A stretch of DNA of 64,000 bases from Paraburkholderia sp. IMGN_8 (lineage in GTDB: Bacteria > Pseudomonadota > Gammaproteobacteria > Burkholderiales > Burkholderiaceae): contig NZ_CP150900.1 of the NCBI RefSeq assembly GCF_038050405.1, positions 868,001-932,000 of the forward strand, in the 5' to 3' direction. Positions 1 to 9,367 of the stretch are shown in pieces. Position numbers and translations under genes: made by a program. Position 1 is the first letter of the stretch; every line of letters begins with the position of its first letter. The notes under the pieces are model-generated. The model ran no database searches. It was not told where the DNA came from and saw nothing but the letters and a program-made list of their open reading frames with translations.

Positions 1-1
1 A

Positions 2-115
2 TGGCCGACGCTTACGCGCGTCGACGCCGTCACGTTGCGCTTTAGTGCGGCATCGGCGGAACATGCGGTCCGTATGTTGAACTGCCTGTCAGCGATGTCG
101 TTCATGCTGCGCTAG
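2..115 (+). CDS. possible 3' end of a gene cut by the window edge
   Basis: Frame 2 is open from the window start to a TAG at 113-115, giving about 37 residues rich in Ala, Arg, Leu and Met. No family can be recognised from so short a tail. It could equally be a chance open frame. The rest of 116-168 shows nothing further. Confidence 0.25.
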   Translation, partial: WPTLTRVDAVTLRFSAASAEHAVRMLNCLSAMSFMLR

Positions 116-168
116 CCGCATACCAAAGAACGATGCCGGGCAAAGCTCGCGCATACGCCCGAAGTTGC

Positions 169-1107
169 CTACTGCTGCCGGCTGAGTTCTCTCGCCGCCC
201 GATCGATCACATCGGCGATCGCGCCGGCGTGCGACACCGGCGCAAGATGGCTCGATGAGATCGGCACGACCTTCGCACGCATCCGGTCAGCCATGAACTT
301 TTCGACTTCAGGCGACACCGCGCGATCCTTCGTTGTCAGTACATACCAGGAGGGTTTTTCTTTCCATCCCACCTGGCTGACGGTTTCGCTGAACGCCTTC
401 GCGGCGATCGGCTGTTGCGCGGCGGAGAGCACGCGCGTCAGGTTTTCGGGGACGTCGGCGGCGAAGTCGGCGTGATACCTGGTGCGGTCGAACCAGAGAA
501 AGCCGGTCGGGTCGGCGGCGATGTTTTTGCCCGCGGGCATCGGCGCCGCGCGTTTCATCAGATCCATCGCCGATTCATGCAGGTCAGGCGCGATCGCCGC
601 CACGTAGACAAGGCCGGCGACGTTCGGCGCATTCGCGCTCGCTTCGGTGATCACCACGCCGCCCCAGGAATGCCCAACCAGCATGGTCGGGCCATCCTGA
701 CGCGCGAGCACGCGGCGGGTGGCGGCGACGTCGTCGGCGAGGGAGGTGAGCGGGTTCTGCACCGAACTTACGTGATAGCCCTTCTGCTGCAGCTTCGCGA
801 TAACGCCATTCCAGCTCGACCCATCGACGAAGGCACCGTGAACCAGCACGACGTTGCGCACGGGGCCAGTCATCGGCGCTGCGGGTAGCGGGGCGGCTGC
901 GGCCGGCGCAGCGGGTGCTGCTGGCGCTACTGGTGCGGGTGCTGCTGCTGGCGTTGCCGGCGTTTCGGGAGCCGGCGATTCCATGTCTGGCGCGGACGCC
1001 GGTTCGGCGGCGGATTCGGCAGTGGGTGCCGCGGTTTGCGCGACGGCGCTCGCCCCAGCGAACCAGAGACACAAAGCAGCAGCGCAAAGCAGACGTTTGG
1101 GCGACAT
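169..1107 (-). CDS. secreted alpha/beta hydrolase
   Basis: Predicted exported alpha/beta-hydrolase fold enzyme of 312 aa; the substrate is unknown (esterase or lactonase-like). The ATG at 1105-1107 begins a clear signal peptide (MSPKRLL then a hydrophobic stretch ending ASAVAQ). A linker rich in Ala, Pro and Glu of about 50 residues follows. The catalytic domain starts with the oxyanion-hole motif VLVHGAFVDGSSW and carries the nucleophile elbow GHSWGG. The C-terminal SSSHLAPVSH probably holds the catalytic His. A longer frame extends upstream of the chosen start, but the signal peptide fixes the start. It is a single gene, transcribed away from the divergent permease. Confidence 0.85.
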   Translation of the reverse strand: MSPKRLLCAAALCLWFAGASAVAQTAAPTAESAAEPASAPDMESPAPETPATPAAAPAPVAPAAPAAPAAAAPLPAAPMTGPVRNVVLVHGAFVDGSSWNGVIAKLQQKGYHVSSVQNPLTSLADDVAATRRVLARQDGPTMLVGHSWGGVVITEASANAPNVAGLVYVAAIAPDLHESAMDLMKRAAPMPAGKNIAADPTGFLWFDRTRYHADFAADVPENLTRVLSAAQQPIAAKAFSETVSQVGWKEKPSWYVLTTKDRAVSPEVEKFMADRMRAKVVPISSSHLAPVSHAGAIADVIDRAARELSRQQ

Positions 1108-1320
1108 GTTGAATCTCCGAAGGCTGAAACATCGACTAGGGCAACATACCGAAGCGGCACGCCTTGTCAATCGATATCGTCGCGGTTAGGTGCGGTGCAG
1201 AACCAAGGGCGGGTTGGTCCCAGTATTTAGGCAATATCGGCCGCGGTAAAATTTTTGGTTCTGCCCGGCCAGACCATAAGTCTGATCGGGTGATCGATAT
1301 CCATACTCTGGGGCGCAATT

Positions 1321-2703
1321 TTGAATAGTGCACAGCGGCAAGATGGCCTGAAGCGCGGGCTTAAGAATCGCCACATCCAGCTGATCGCGCTGGGCGGGGC
1401 GATCGGCACGGGCCTCTTTCTCGGCTCCGCCAGCGTGTTGCAGGCAGCCGGCCCGTCGATGATTCTCGGCTACGCGATCGGCGGCATCATCGCATTCATG
1501 ATCATGCGGCAGCTCGGCGAGATGGTGGCGCAGGAACCGGTCGCCGGTTCGTTCAGCCACTTCGCGTACAAATATTGGGGCGATTTTCCCGGCTTTCTGT
1601 CCGGCTGGAACTACTGGGTGCTGTATGTGCTCGTGAGCATGGCCGAGCTGACCGCAGTGGGCACCTACGTGCATTACTGGTGGCCGGGTGTGCCAACATG
1701 GGTGTCTGCGCTGGTGTGCTTCGCCGGCATCAACGCGATCAATCTCGCCAACGTCAAAGCCTACGGCGAAACCGAATTCTGGTTTGCGATTATCAAGGTG
1801 GTTGCGGTGATCGGCATGATCCTGTTCGGCGGCTATCTGCTGATCAGCGGTCACGGCGGTCCGCAGGCCTCGATCACCAATCTCTGGGCGAATGGCGGCT
1901 TTTTCCCGCACGGTTTCCACGGCCTGTTCATGATGCTCGCGGTCATCATGTTTTCGTTCGGCGGCCTCGAACTGATCGGTATCACGGCGGCTGAAGCCGA
2001 CGATCCGCAGCGAAGCATTCCGAAGGCCGTGAACCAGGTGATCTACCGGATCCTGATTTTCTACATCTGCTCGCTGACGGTGCTGCTCTCGTTGTATCCG
2101 TGGAATCAGGTGGCCGCCGGCGGCAGCCCGTTTGTGATGATCTTCTCGCAGATCGGTTCGACGCTGACGGCGAATGTCCTCAACGTGGTGGTGCTGACCG
2201 CGGCGCTGTCGGTGTACAACAGCGGCGTGTATGCGAACAGCCGGATGCTCTACGGTCTGGCGGAACAGGGCAACGCGCCGCGTGCGCTGATGAAGGTCGA
2301 CCGGCGCGGCGTGCCGTATATGGCGATCGGTCTGTCGGCGCTCGCCACCTTCACCTGCGTGATCGTTAACTACCTGATTCCTGCCGAAGCGCTCGGCCTG
2401 CTGATGGCGCTCGTCGTCGCCGCGCTGGTGCTGAACTGGGCGCTGATCAGCCTGACGCATCTGAAGTCGCGCAAGGCGATGGTTGCGGCGGGCGAGACGC
2501 TGGTGTTCAAGTCGTTCTGGTTTCCCGTGAGCAACTGGATCTGCCTCGCGTTCATGGCGCTGGTCCTCGTGATTCTCGCGATGACGCCGGGCTTGTCGGT
2601 ATCGGTGTGGCTCGTGCCGGCGTGGCTGGTCGTGATGTGGGTCGGCTATGCGTTCAAGCGTCGACGCGCGGCGGCGGGTGGCGGCGTGACGGTGGCGGAG
2701 TGA
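1321..2703 (+). CDS. amino acid permease, APC superfamily (AroP/PheP type)
   Basis: Inner-membrane amino acid:proton symporter of 460 aa, the usual length for this family, with about 12 hydrophobic segments. The N-terminal LKRGLKNRHIQLIALGGAIG and GTGLFLGS are the TM1 signature of the AroP/PheP/ProY group. TM3 onward also fits (EMVAQEPVAGSF, SGWNYW). The best start is TTG at 1321, directly before the conserved N-terminus. No strong ribosome-binding site is visible, so the exact start is uncertain. The precise substrate (aromatic amino acids versus GABA or proline) cannot be decided from sequence alone. It stands alone between the divergent hydrolase and tRNA-Leu. Confidence 0.88.
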   Translation: MNSAQRQDGLKRGLKNRHIQLIALGGAIGTGLFLGSASVLQAAGPSMILGYAIGGIIAFMIMRQLGEMVAQEPVAGSFSHFAYKYWGDFPGFLSGWNYWVLYVLVSMAELTAVGTYVHYWWPGVPTWVSALVCFAGINAINLANVKAYGETEFWFAIIKVVAVIGMILFGGYLLISGHGGPQASITNLWANGGFFPHGFHGLFMMLAVIMFSFGGLELIGITAAEADDPQRSIPKAVNQVIYRILIFYICSLTVLLSLYPWNQVAAGGSPFVMIFSQIGSTLTANVLNVVVLTAALSVYNSGVYANSRMLYGLAEQGNAPRALMKVDRRGVPYMAIGLSALATFTCVIVNYLIPAEALGLLMALVVAALVLNWALISLTHLKSRKAMVAAGETLVFKSFWFPVSNWICLAFMALVLVILAMTPGLSVSVWLVPAWLVVMWVGYAFKRRRAAAGGGVTVAE

Positions 2704-2831
2704 TAGGGGACGTTAGGCTGCGTGGCGTGCGGTCTTCCGTGCGCACGCCGCCTGACCGACGCGAGTGGCTGGTTGGCTGCGCTGTTTGCTGCAATACGCG
2801 TAGACTGCGGGCGAGATCGCCAGAAACGACA

Positions 2832-2862
2832 AACCCCGCAGGCAGAACGCGCTGGCGGGGTT
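2832..2862 (-). terminator. probable terminator of tRNA-Leu
   Basis: An 8-bp inverted repeat, AACCCCGC (2832-2839) and GCGGGGTT (2855-2862), lies about 50 bp past the tRNA 3' end. The minus-strand 3' arm runs into a short T-containing tract. It may also serve the convergent permease. Confidence 0.55.
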
Positions 2863-2909
2863 CGAGGAAAAGCTGAAGACTGTGTGTCTGTTGAACGCAG
2901 TCGAATTCT

Positions 2910-2995
2910 TGGTGCCCAGGGCCGGAATCGAACCGGCACGCCTTGCGGCGGGGGATTTTGAGTCCCCTGCGTCTACCAATTTCACCACCTGGGCA
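2910..2995 (-). tRNA. tRNA-Leu(CAA)
   Basis: The reverse complement folds as an 86-nt class II tRNA. The acceptor stem is TGCCCAG/CTGGGCA, the D-arm contains GGTAGACGC, and the anticodon stem is GGGGA/TCCCC with loop CTCAAAA giving anticodon CAA. A variable arm and the T-arm GGTTCGATTCC follow. CCA is encoded at 2910-2912. It decodes UUG. The gene lies just downstream of the hemN 3' end on the same strand. Confidence 0.97.
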
Positions 2996-3100
2996 GGTCT
3001 TGCAGCGCGAGCGTCAGGTTATGGCGCGCGGCGAAGACCGAGATTATGGCCGAAAATTCGACGGCGGGCAAGCCGGTCACGTCCAACGCCTCCACGGTCT

Positions 3101-4486
3101 TCAAACCGTGCGGGAAAACCGCTCGAGGGTCTGCTGGCCGAGGTAACGGTCGAACACCATCGCGATGTTGCGCACCAGCATGCGTCCGGCCATCTGCACT
3201 TCGAGCTTGCTGCCGTTCACCGACACCAGCCCGTCTTCCTCGAAGCCGCGCAAGCGTTCCAGTTCCGGCGCGAACGTATCGGTGAAACGAATCCCGTAAG
3301 CGGCTTCGAATTCGCCGAAGCGCAGCTCGAGATTGCACATCAGTTGCGTGATCACATCGCGACGCAGACGATCGTCCGCGGTGAGCCGCACACCGCGCGT
3401 GATCGCGAGCTGGCCAGCGTCGATTGCCGCGGCATAGCCGGGCAGATCCTTGACGTTCTGCGCGTACACATCGCCGACCTTGCCGATCGACGACGCGCCG
3501 AAGCCGATCAGATCGCATTCCGCACGCGTGCTGTAGCCCTGAAAATTCCGATGCAGCGTGCGCTGTGCCTGAGCGCGCGCGAGTTCGTCGGTGGGCAGCG
3601 CGAAGTGATCCATGCCGATGTAGACGTAGCCCGCGCTCGTCAGCCGCTCCACAACCCGTTGCAGGAGCGCGAGCCGCACCGCCGGCGAGGGCAGCGTGGC
3701 AGGGTCCATCTGACGCTGCATCTTGAAGAGCTGCGGCATGTGCGCATAAGCGAACACCGACAACCGATCCGGCGCGAGCTCGAGCATTGTGTCGAGCGTG
3801 CGGCTGAAGCTGTCGACGGTTTGATGCGGCAGGCCGTAAATCAGATCGACGCCGATCGAGTGGAAGTCCGTGTCACGCGCGGCCTGCATCACCGAAGCGG
3901 TCATATCCAGCGGCTGAATCCGGTTGATCGCCTGTTGAACCACTGGATCGAAGTCCTGCACGCCGAGGCTGAGCCGATTGAAGCCGAGCTTGCGCAAATG
4001 CGCGATAGTCTCGGGCGACGCCTCGCGCGGATCTACCTCGATCGAATATTCGCCCTCGGTATCGGGCCGCAACGTGAAGTGCTGGCGCGCCGCTGCCATC
4101 AGTTCGGCCATTTCGTCGTGCGACAAAAAGGTCGGCGTACCGCCGCCCCAATGCAGTTGCGACACCGGGCGCCGGGTGTCGAAATGCGCCGCCTGCAGGG
4201 CCATTTCACGCTTCAACCGTTCGACGTATGGACGCGCGTGCGCGCGGTTCTTCGTGGCGACCTTGTTGCAGCCGCAATAGAAGCACACGGTGTCGCAAAA
4301 CGGAATGTGGAAGTACAGCGAGAGATCCGTGGCGGATGCGCCTGGGTCGGCGGCGGCGCGTAAATAGTCGGCGGAATCGAACTCTTCGCGGAACTGCAGG
4401 GCGGTCGGATAGGACGTATAACGTGGACCGTTCGCGCTGTATTTGGCGAGCAGGTCGGGGCGGAATAGCGTGTTGGCGGTGGTCAT
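3101..4486 (-). CDS. hemN: oxygen-independent coproporphyrinogen III oxidase HemN
   Basis: Radical-SAM enzyme of 461 aa converting coproporphyrinogen III to protoporphyrinogen IX in the cytoplasm without oxygen. The N-terminus [17 protein letters not shown] is diagnostic of true HemN rather than HemW. The 4Fe-4S cluster motif is C64-x3-C68-x2-C71, followed by the extra Cys of CGC and by HWGGGTP. The ATG at 4486 matches the length of characterised HemN proteins; a GTG at 4540 would add 18 residues of low-complexity sequence. It is divergent from the YkgJ-like gene. Two other haem-related genes lie in this window (hemL, hemW). Confidence 0.95.
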   Translation of the reverse strand: MTTANTLFRPDLLAKYSANGPRYTSYPTALQFREEFDSADYLRAAADPGASATDLSLYFHIPFCDTVCFYCGCNKVATKNRAHARPYVERLKREMALQAAHFDTRRPVSQLHWGGGTPTFLSHDEMAELMAAARQHFTLRPDTEGEYSIEVDPREASPETIAHLRKLGFNRLSLGVQDFDPVVQQAINRIQPLDMTASVMQAARDTDFHSIGVDLIYGLPHQTVDSFSRTLDTMLELAPDRLSVFAYAHMPQLFKMQRQMDPATLPSPAVRLALLQRVVERLTSAGYVYIGMDHFALPTDELARAQAQRTLHRNFQGYSTRAECDLIGFGASSIGKVGDVYAQNVKDLPGYAAAIDAGQLAITRGVRLTADDRLRRDVITQLMCNLELRFGEFEAAYGIRFTDTFAPELERLRGFEEDGLVSVNGSKLEVQMAGRMLVRNIAMVFDRYLGQQTLERFSRTV

Positions 4487-4706
4487 GAGGGGCTCGGGTC
4501 TGACGGCCACCGTTGAAGAGGCAGGAGCCGGCGACGTCACACGACCGGATCGAACAGCGCGGGCGCCTCTTGAGCGTGGCCTTTCGTATCGGTCAAGTTT
4601 ACGTGAGCGATTGCATGCCGGATTGTGTAAAAAGGTCGCACGTGAGGCGATGGCACAATGCGAGTCTGGTGACGTGTTGCCGATGTTCGATTTCAGGAAA
4701 AATGCT

Positions 4707-5048
4707 GTGAGCGATTTAGCGACAAGCGGGGTAAAGAGCGCTGTGAAGCGCGAGTCCCCGTTTCATGTGGACGGTCACGCGTGCCGCCCCGATTGCGGCG
4801 CGTGCTGTATCGCGCCGTCGATTTCGAGCCCGATTCCAGACATGCCGCAGGGCAAGCCGGCGGGCGTGCGCTGCGTGCAGCTCGGCGACGATCTGCGCTG
4901 CGCTATCTTCGGTCAGCCGGAGCGGCCGGCTTGCTGTTCCGGTCTGCAACCACAGATGGAAATGTGCGGCACGAGCCGCGGCGAAGCGCTCGCCTGGCTC
5001 ATCGAACTTGAAACGCAAACTCAACCGCAACCGGCGCTGCGCCGATAG
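4707..5048 (+). CDS. YkgJ-family cysteine cluster protein
   Basis: Small cytosolic protein of 113 aa with the conserved cysteine pattern of the YkgJ/UPF0153 family: CRPDCGACC, then RCVQL, RCAIF, RPACC and MCG. These clusters are presumed to bind zinc or iron-sulfur; the role is not established. GTG at 4707 is preferred because CAGGAAAA sits 6-7 nt upstream. An in-frame ATG at 4683 would add 8 residues. The frame is open further upstream, but that part overlaps the hemN promoter and lacks family similarity. It is possibly co-transcribed with the lipoprotein gene 93 bp downstream. Confidence 0.82.
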   Translation: MSDLATSGVKSAVKRESPFHVDGHACRPDCGACCIAPSISSPIPDMPQGKPAGVRCVQLGDDLRCAIFGQPERPACCSGLQPQMEMCGTSRGEALAWLIELETQTQPQPALRR

Positions 5049-5141
5049 CACGCGCGCCGAGCCGCCACGCAATCCAACACGGCAAACCAGCCCAACACAA
5101 CGCAACCGCATGCTCGAGAAGGCTTCCACAGGAGATTTCGC

Positions 5142-5735
5142 ATGACTCGACCCGCTGCGCCGACCCGGCGCCGCTTCTTGCTTGCAGCGCTAACAAGCTG
5201 CACGGCGTTTGGCATCACGGTGTCGCTGACAGCCTGCGCCGCGTCGATTTTTCCGTTCATCCCGTCGCATTACACGTTCTCGCAGCAGCAGGTGCAGGAC
5301 GCGGTGCAGCGTAAATTCCCGTATCAGCGCACGGTTTCGCAGGTGTTCGAGGTCGCGCTGACCAATCCAGTGGTGGGCTTGCTGCCGGACGCCAACCGGG
5401 TCTCTGTGAAGCTCGACGCGCGGCTCGCGAGCCCGTTCATGCCGCAGCCGGTCGACGGTGTATTCACGCTGTCGAGCGAACTCGCCTACGACTCCGCCAG
5501 CAAGTCGGTCGTGCTGAAGTCGCCGAACGTCGACAACGTGAGCGTGAGCGGTCAGGCGCAGGCTTACACGCAACAGATCAACGCCGCCGCCGCGCTGCTC
5601 GCCACGCAGTTGCTGACCAACTATCCGATCTACACCTTCAAGCCCGAACAGCTGCAATTTGCCGGTGTGAACTACGAACCCGGTACAATCACCATCCTTA
5701 CAAACGGCATACGCGTACAAATCGTCGAGAAGTGA
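5142..5735 (+). CDS. DUF1439 lipoprotein (YceB-like)
   Basis: Predicted lipoprotein of 197 aa. A twin-arginine-like, basic N-terminus (TRRRF) and hydrophobic core end in a lipobox LTAC at about residues 29-32. The mature part matches the YceB/DUF1439 family: HYTFSQQQVQDAVQRKFPY, alternating beta-strand character, and a C-terminal YTFKPEQLQFAGVNYEPG. The ATG is preceded by AGGAGATTT. The function of the family is unknown. Short spacing (93 bp) to the cysteine-cluster gene allows co-transcription. Confidence 0.88.
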   Translation: MTRPAAPTRRRFLLAALTSCTAFGITVSLTACAASIFPFIPSHYTFSQQQVQDAVQRKFPYQRTVSQVFEVALTNPVVGLLPDANRVSVKLDARLASPFMPQPVDGVFTLSSELAYDSASKSVVLKSPNVDNVSVSGQAQAYTQQINAAAALLATQLLTNYPIYTFKPEQLQFAGVNYEPGTITILTNGIRVQIVEK

Positions 5736-5811
5736 CGACGTGCGCGGCCGGCGGGGCCGCGCACTACCGTGCTGACCCTGTTCCGACTATCTACAGCGAT
5801 AAGGGTCACGG

Positions 5812-6648
5812 ATGGACTGGCTAATGGCTTGCAAGGCGCTGATTCTGGGCATTGTCGAAGGGTTGACGGAGTTTTTGCCGGTGTCGAGCACCGGCCATCT
5901 GATCGTCGTGGGCAGCCTGCTCGACTTCACTGACGAACACGTGAAAACTTTCGATGTCGTGATCCAGCTCGGCGCAATTCTGGCCGTCTGCTGGGAATTC
6001 CGCCGTCGTATCGGCAGCGTGGTGGCGGGTCTGCCGAGCCGGCCTGACGCCCGCCGTTTCACGCTGAACGTGATCATCGCGACGATTCCCGCAGTCGTGC
6101 TCGGCTTGCTGTTCGAAAAAGCCATCAAGGAGGCGTTGTTTTCGCCGGTGCCGGTTGCGTTCGCGCTGGTGGTGGGCGGCGTGGTGATCCTGTGGGCGGA
6201 GGCGCGCCAACGCGCGCGAGGCGACGCCGCGCCGCGCGTGCAGAGCGTCGACGATCTGACCCCGCTGGATGCGTTGAAAGTCGGCCTCGCCCAATGTTTC
6301 GCGCTGATCCCGGGCACGTCGCGCTCGGGTTCGACGATCATCGGCGGGATGCTGTTCGGTCTCGATCGGCGTGTCGCCACGGAGTTTTCATTCTTTCTCG
6401 CGATCCCGATCATTTTCGGCGCGACCGCGTACGAGCTCCACAAAGGCTGGGAAGTGCTGTCCGTCGACACGCTCGGCATATTAGCGCTGGGCTTCGTGGC
6501 CGCCTTCGTTAGCGCCTTCATATGCGTGCGTTGGCTGCTGCGCTATATCGCCGCGCACGACTTCACCGCGTTCGCGTGGTACCGCATCGGCTTCGGACTG
6601 TTGATCCTGCTGGTGGGCTACAGCGGGGCGTTGAGCTGGACGGAATGA
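5812..6648 (+). CDS. uppP: undecaprenyl-diphosphatase UppP (BacA)
   Basis: Polytopic inner-membrane enzyme of 278 aa that dephosphorylates undecaprenyl diphosphate to recycle the lipid carrier for peptidoglycan and other wall polymers; overproduction in this family gives bacitracin resistance. Both signature motifs are present: [15 protein letters not shown] near the N-terminus and [10 protein letters not shown] at about residue 165. Seven or eight hydrophobic segments are visible. The ATG at 5812 is near GGATGG with weak RBS character. The gene's own terminator has been displaced by the IS element that starts 7 bp after the stop codon. Confidence 0.96.
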   Translation: MDWLMACKALILGIVEGLTEFLPVSSTGHLIVVGSLLDFTDEHVKTFDVVIQLGAILAVCWEFRRRIGSVVAGLPSRPDARRFTLNVIIATIPAVVLGLLFEKAIKEALFSPVPVAFALVVGGVVILWAEARQRARGDAAPRVQSVDDLTPLDALKVGLAQCFALIPGTSRSGSTIIGGMLFGLDRRVATEFSFFLAIPIIFGATAYELHKGWEVLSVDTLGILALGFVAAFVSAFICVRWLLRYIAAHDFTAFAWYRIGFGLLILLVGYSGALSWTE

Positions 6649-6655
6649 GTTTTTA

Positions 6656-8137
6656 GTCCGCCCTGAATAACCCGGAGAGCCTCGTGCGACGGAGCTTTTA
6701 GGCCGAAATGGTGTTGTGAGATTTGCAGGAACCTGGCACATTAACGCGAGAATCCTGCATTTTTCGACGAGGTGCAGATGGGCCCGAAGACACCTATGCC
6801 GGAACAAGATTTCTTCCGGCATCCGCTGCGCGAACAGATCAACCTGAAGCATCCGCTGGTGCGGTTGGCCGAGCTGATCAACTGGGAGCGGCTGGGCGCG
6901 TTAATGAGCGAGAGCTTCGTGTCGGGCAAAGGTCGACCGGCGAGCTCGCCGCGCCTGATTGCGGGGCTGCTGTATTTGCAGCACACATTCGATCTGTCCG
7001 ACGAAGAGGTCGTCTGGCAATGGGTGGAGAACCCGTACTGGCAGGTGTTCACCGGTGAGACCTATTTGCAGACCGAACCGCCGATCGACCCGTCGAGCCT
7101 GACGCGCTGGCGCAAACGACTGGGCGAAGCCGGCGTTGAAGAGCTGCTGGCCGAGACGATCGAGGCGGCCAAACGTGCCGGTGTGATCAAGGCCGCGAGC
7201 GTGAAGCGGGTGATCGTCGACACCACGGTGATGGAAAAGGCGATCTCCCATCCAACCGATTCACGCCTGCTCGAGCGGTGTCGCGAACATCTGGTGAAGG
7301 CGGCCGCGCGGCATGGCCTGAAGCTGCGGCAGAACTACAACCGCGAGGCGCCGCGTCTGGGGCTGCAGATTGGCCGCTACGCTCACGCGAAGCAGTACAA
7401 GCGCATGAGGAAAGCACTGCGCACGCTGCGTTCACGCGTTGGACGGGTGATGCGCGATGTGGAGCGACAGGTCGCCCAGGTGGCAGACCCCGGCCGTGCT
7501 GCATTGATGGAGCTGATTGGCCGCACGAAGCGCATCCTGGCGCAGAAGCCGAAGGACAAGAACAAGCTGTACGCGCTGCATGCGCCGGAAGTCGAGTGTC
7601 TGGCCAAAGGCAAGGCGCGCAAGCCATACGAATTCGGCGTGAAGGTGTCGATCACGACGACTCACAGGGAAGGACTGGTAGTTGGCATGCGCTCGATGCC
7701 GGGCAATCCGTATGACGGTCATACGCTGGCTGAAGCGCTGGAGCAGGCGGCAATCCTGAGCGACGTCACGCCGGAAGTCGCCATCGTCGACCGTGGATAC
7801 AAGGGTGTCGCCGTCGACGGCGTGAAGATCTACCACCCGGGCCTGCGGCGGGGTATCACACGCGGACTACGCGCGATGATCAGACGGCGCAGCGCAATCG
7901 AGCCAGCCATCGGTCACATGAAGACAGACGGAAAACTCGATCGGAACTGGCTCAAAGGTGCGCTGGGCGACGCGATGCACGCGGTGCTGTGCGGCGCTGG
8001 CCACAACCTCCGGATGATCCTGAGGAAGCTACGGCTTCTTTGCGTCTTTATTCTGGCTGCCATGCTTAACCGCCGCAATGCTGCGGTCCCATCGCCGTAA
8101 CGCCGGTGGTCGGCAAAACGAATTGTTCAGGACGGAC
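6656..8137 (+). mobile_element. IS5-family insertion sequence, intact, 1482 bp
   Basis: Imperfect terminal inverted repeats read GTCCGCCCTGAATAA at the left and GTCCGTCCTGAACAA (reverse complement) at the right, 13 of 15 identical. Both ends are flanked by TTTTTA (6650-6655 and 8138-8143), the apparent target duplication. Microhomology allows a shorter duplication of 4 bp. A single transposase gene fills the element. It is inserted between the uppP stop codon and the bidirectional terminator at 8164. Both ends and the open frame look intact, suggesting recent insertion. Confidence 0.9.
6778..8100 (+). CDS. IS5-family transposase (DDE)
   Basis: DDE transposase of about 440 aa. The N-terminal domain (residues 1-120) contains the IS5-type DUF772-like region RPASSPRLIAGLLYLQ and DPSSLTRWRKRLG. 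Catalytic candidates are Asp in IVDTTVMEKAI, Asp in IVDRGYKG and Glu in SAIEPAIGHMKTDGKLDRNW. The ATG at 6778 has GAGG 5-8 nt upstream; a GTG 6 bp earlier is also possible. The frame is uninterrupted to TAA at 8100, 22 bp before the right inverted repeat. It would catalyse transposition of its own element. Confidence 0.93.
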   Translation: MGPKTPMPEQDFFRHPLREQINLKHPLVRLAELINWERLGALMSESFVSGKGRPASSPRLIAGLLYLQHTFDLSDEEVVWQWVENPYWQVFTGETYLQTEPPIDPSSLTRWRKRLGEAGVEELLAETIEAAKRAGVIKAASVKRVIVDTTVMEKAISHPTDSRLLERCREHLVKAAARHGLKLRQNYNREAPRLGLQIGRYAHAKQYKRMRKALRTLRSRVGRVMRDVERQVAQVADPGRAALMELIGRTKRILAQKPKDKNKLYALHAPEVECLAKGKARKPYEFGVKVSITTTHREGLVVGMRSMPGNPYDGHTLAEALEQAAILSDVTPEVAIVDRGYKGVAVDGVKIYHPGLRRGITRGLRAMIRRRSAIEPAIGHMKTDGKLDRNWLKGALGDAMHAVLCGAGHNLRMILRKLRLLCVFILAAMLNRRNAAVPSP

Positions 8138-8163
8138 TTTTTAGTCGCCGCTCGAAAGAAATG

Positions 8164-8195
8164 AAAAAGGTCCGCGAGAAATGCGGACCTTTTTT
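8164..8195. terminator. bidirectional terminator between uppP and trmB
   Basis: Stem GGTCCGC (8169-8175) and GCGGACC (8183-8189) with loop GAGAAAT is flanked by AAAAA on the left and TTTTTT on the right. It can terminate transcription in both directions. It lies 30 bp beyond the stop of trmB. It was presumably also the uppP terminator before the IS separated them by 1.5 kb. Confidence 0.88.
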
Positions 8196-8224
8196 GCTTT
8201 TGGTGAACGCGCTATGGAGCGGTT

Positions 8225-9007
8225 TTACGCAGCTTTGCGCTTCCTGAACACCAGATCCCACACGCCGTGTCCGAGCCGCAGCCCGCGGCGCTCGAACTTA
8301 GTCACCGGGCGATACTCGGGGCGCTGCGCGTAGCCGTCGGCGGTGTTTTCCAGCGCGGGTTCAGCGCCCAGCACTTCGAGCATTTGTTCAGCGTAGTTCT
8401 GCCAGTCGGTCGCGCAATGTAGATACGCGCCCGGCTTCAGACGCGAGACAAGCAGCGCGACGAACTTCGGCTGGATCAGCCGGCGCTTGTGATGACGCGC
8501 CTTGTGCCACGGGTCGGGGAAGAAGATATGCACGCCGTCGAGGCTGTCCGGCGCGATCATCTGTTCGAGCACTTCGACTGCGTCGTGTTGGATGATGCGG
8601 ATGTTCGACAACCCTTGCTCGCCCATCAGCTTGAGCAGCGCGCCGACGCCCGGTTCGTGCACTTCGACGCCGAGAAAATCGTCGTCCGGACGATGCGAGG
8701 CGATCTCCGCGGTGGTCGCGCCCATCCCGAAGCCGATCTCCAGCACGCGCGGCGCCTCGCGGCCGAATACGCTGTTCCAGTCGGGCTGCTGCGGCGTGAA
8801 CGGCACGACGAAACGCGGTCCGAGTTCATCCATCGCGCGGCGCTGGCCGGTCGATACGCGGCCGGCGCGTGTGACAAAGCTGCGGATGCGGCGTCGATGC
8901 AGTGCTGCTTCGGCGGGTGCGTCGTCTTCGATGGGTTCGTCTTCAGTTTCACCGGAATTCGGCGGGAGGTCGTCCGGCAAGCCGGCGTCGTTTGGATCGT
9001 GGATCAT
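8225..9007 (-). CDS. trmB: tRNA (guanine-N7)-methyltransferase TrmB
   Basis: SAM-dependent methyltransferase of 260 aa that makes m7G46 in the tRNA variable loop. SAM-binding motif I reads [12 protein letters not shown], followed by [12 protein letters not shown], and the family signature [21 protein letters not shown] is present. The ATG at 9007 gives the usual length with an acidic, poorly conserved N-terminus ([19 protein letters not shown]); the open frame extends 35 codons upstream but into an unconserved Ala/Thr/Arg-rich stretch. It is convergent with uppP/IS. A hairpin with a T-run lies about 125 nt upstream in its leader. Confidence 0.95.
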   Translation of the reverse strand: MIHDPNDAGLPDDLPPNSGETEDEPIEDDAPAEAALHRRRIRSFVTRAGRVSTGQRRAMDELGPRFVVPFTPQQPDWNSVFGREAPRVLEIGFGMGATTAEIASHRPDDDFLGVEVHEPGVGALLKLMGEQGLSNIRIIQHDAVEVLEQMIAPDSLDGVHIFFPDPWHKARHHKRRLIQPKFVALLVSRLKPGAYLHCATDWQNYAEQMLEVLGAEPALENTADGYAQRPEYRPVTKFERRGLRLGHGVWDLVFRKRKAA

Positions 9008-9130
9008 CGTCGGTGCTGCTACAAGGGTGAGGGCTTCGAGGCTGCGTGGCGTGCCGTAAGGCGCGGTCCGCGCGGTCGTGCGGCTCGGGCCGCCGCTCGC
9101 ACGGGTCGCCATGCCAAACCGCCGCCACTA

Positions 9131-9158
9131 CAAAAAAGCCGCCTTCATGGAGGCGGCT
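9131..9158 (-). terminator. intrinsic terminator-like hairpin upstream of trmB
   Basis: AGCCGCCT (9137-9144), loop TCATGG, AGGCGGCT (9151-9158). On the minus strand the hairpin is followed by TTTTTT, the layout of an intrinsic terminator. No minus-strand gene ends here, since the next gene to the right is on the plus strand. It is either a leftover from a lost gene or part of the trmB leader. Confidence 0.6.
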
Positions 9159-9367
9159 CGTGCTGGATTCCGCTGAAAGCTCAGCAGGAGGTGGAGCGGG
9201 CGTTGCAAGTGCGCGTAAGGTAGCACAACCGAAAAGGGTGCGTCCAGACGGCGGGTGGACTGAAATCGGGAGTGAGATTACATTCAGATTACCGAAATTT
9301 CGATTCGTATGATCTAATTGATCTGTAATCCATCCCGTTGCAACGATTATCAAAACGAAAATCAACC

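Noticed and set aside
4583..4596. FNR/ANR box in the hemN upstream region
   Set aside because: TTCGTATCGGTCAA matches the TTGAT-N4-ATCAA consensus at only 7 of 10 positions, too weak to call despite the biological sense.
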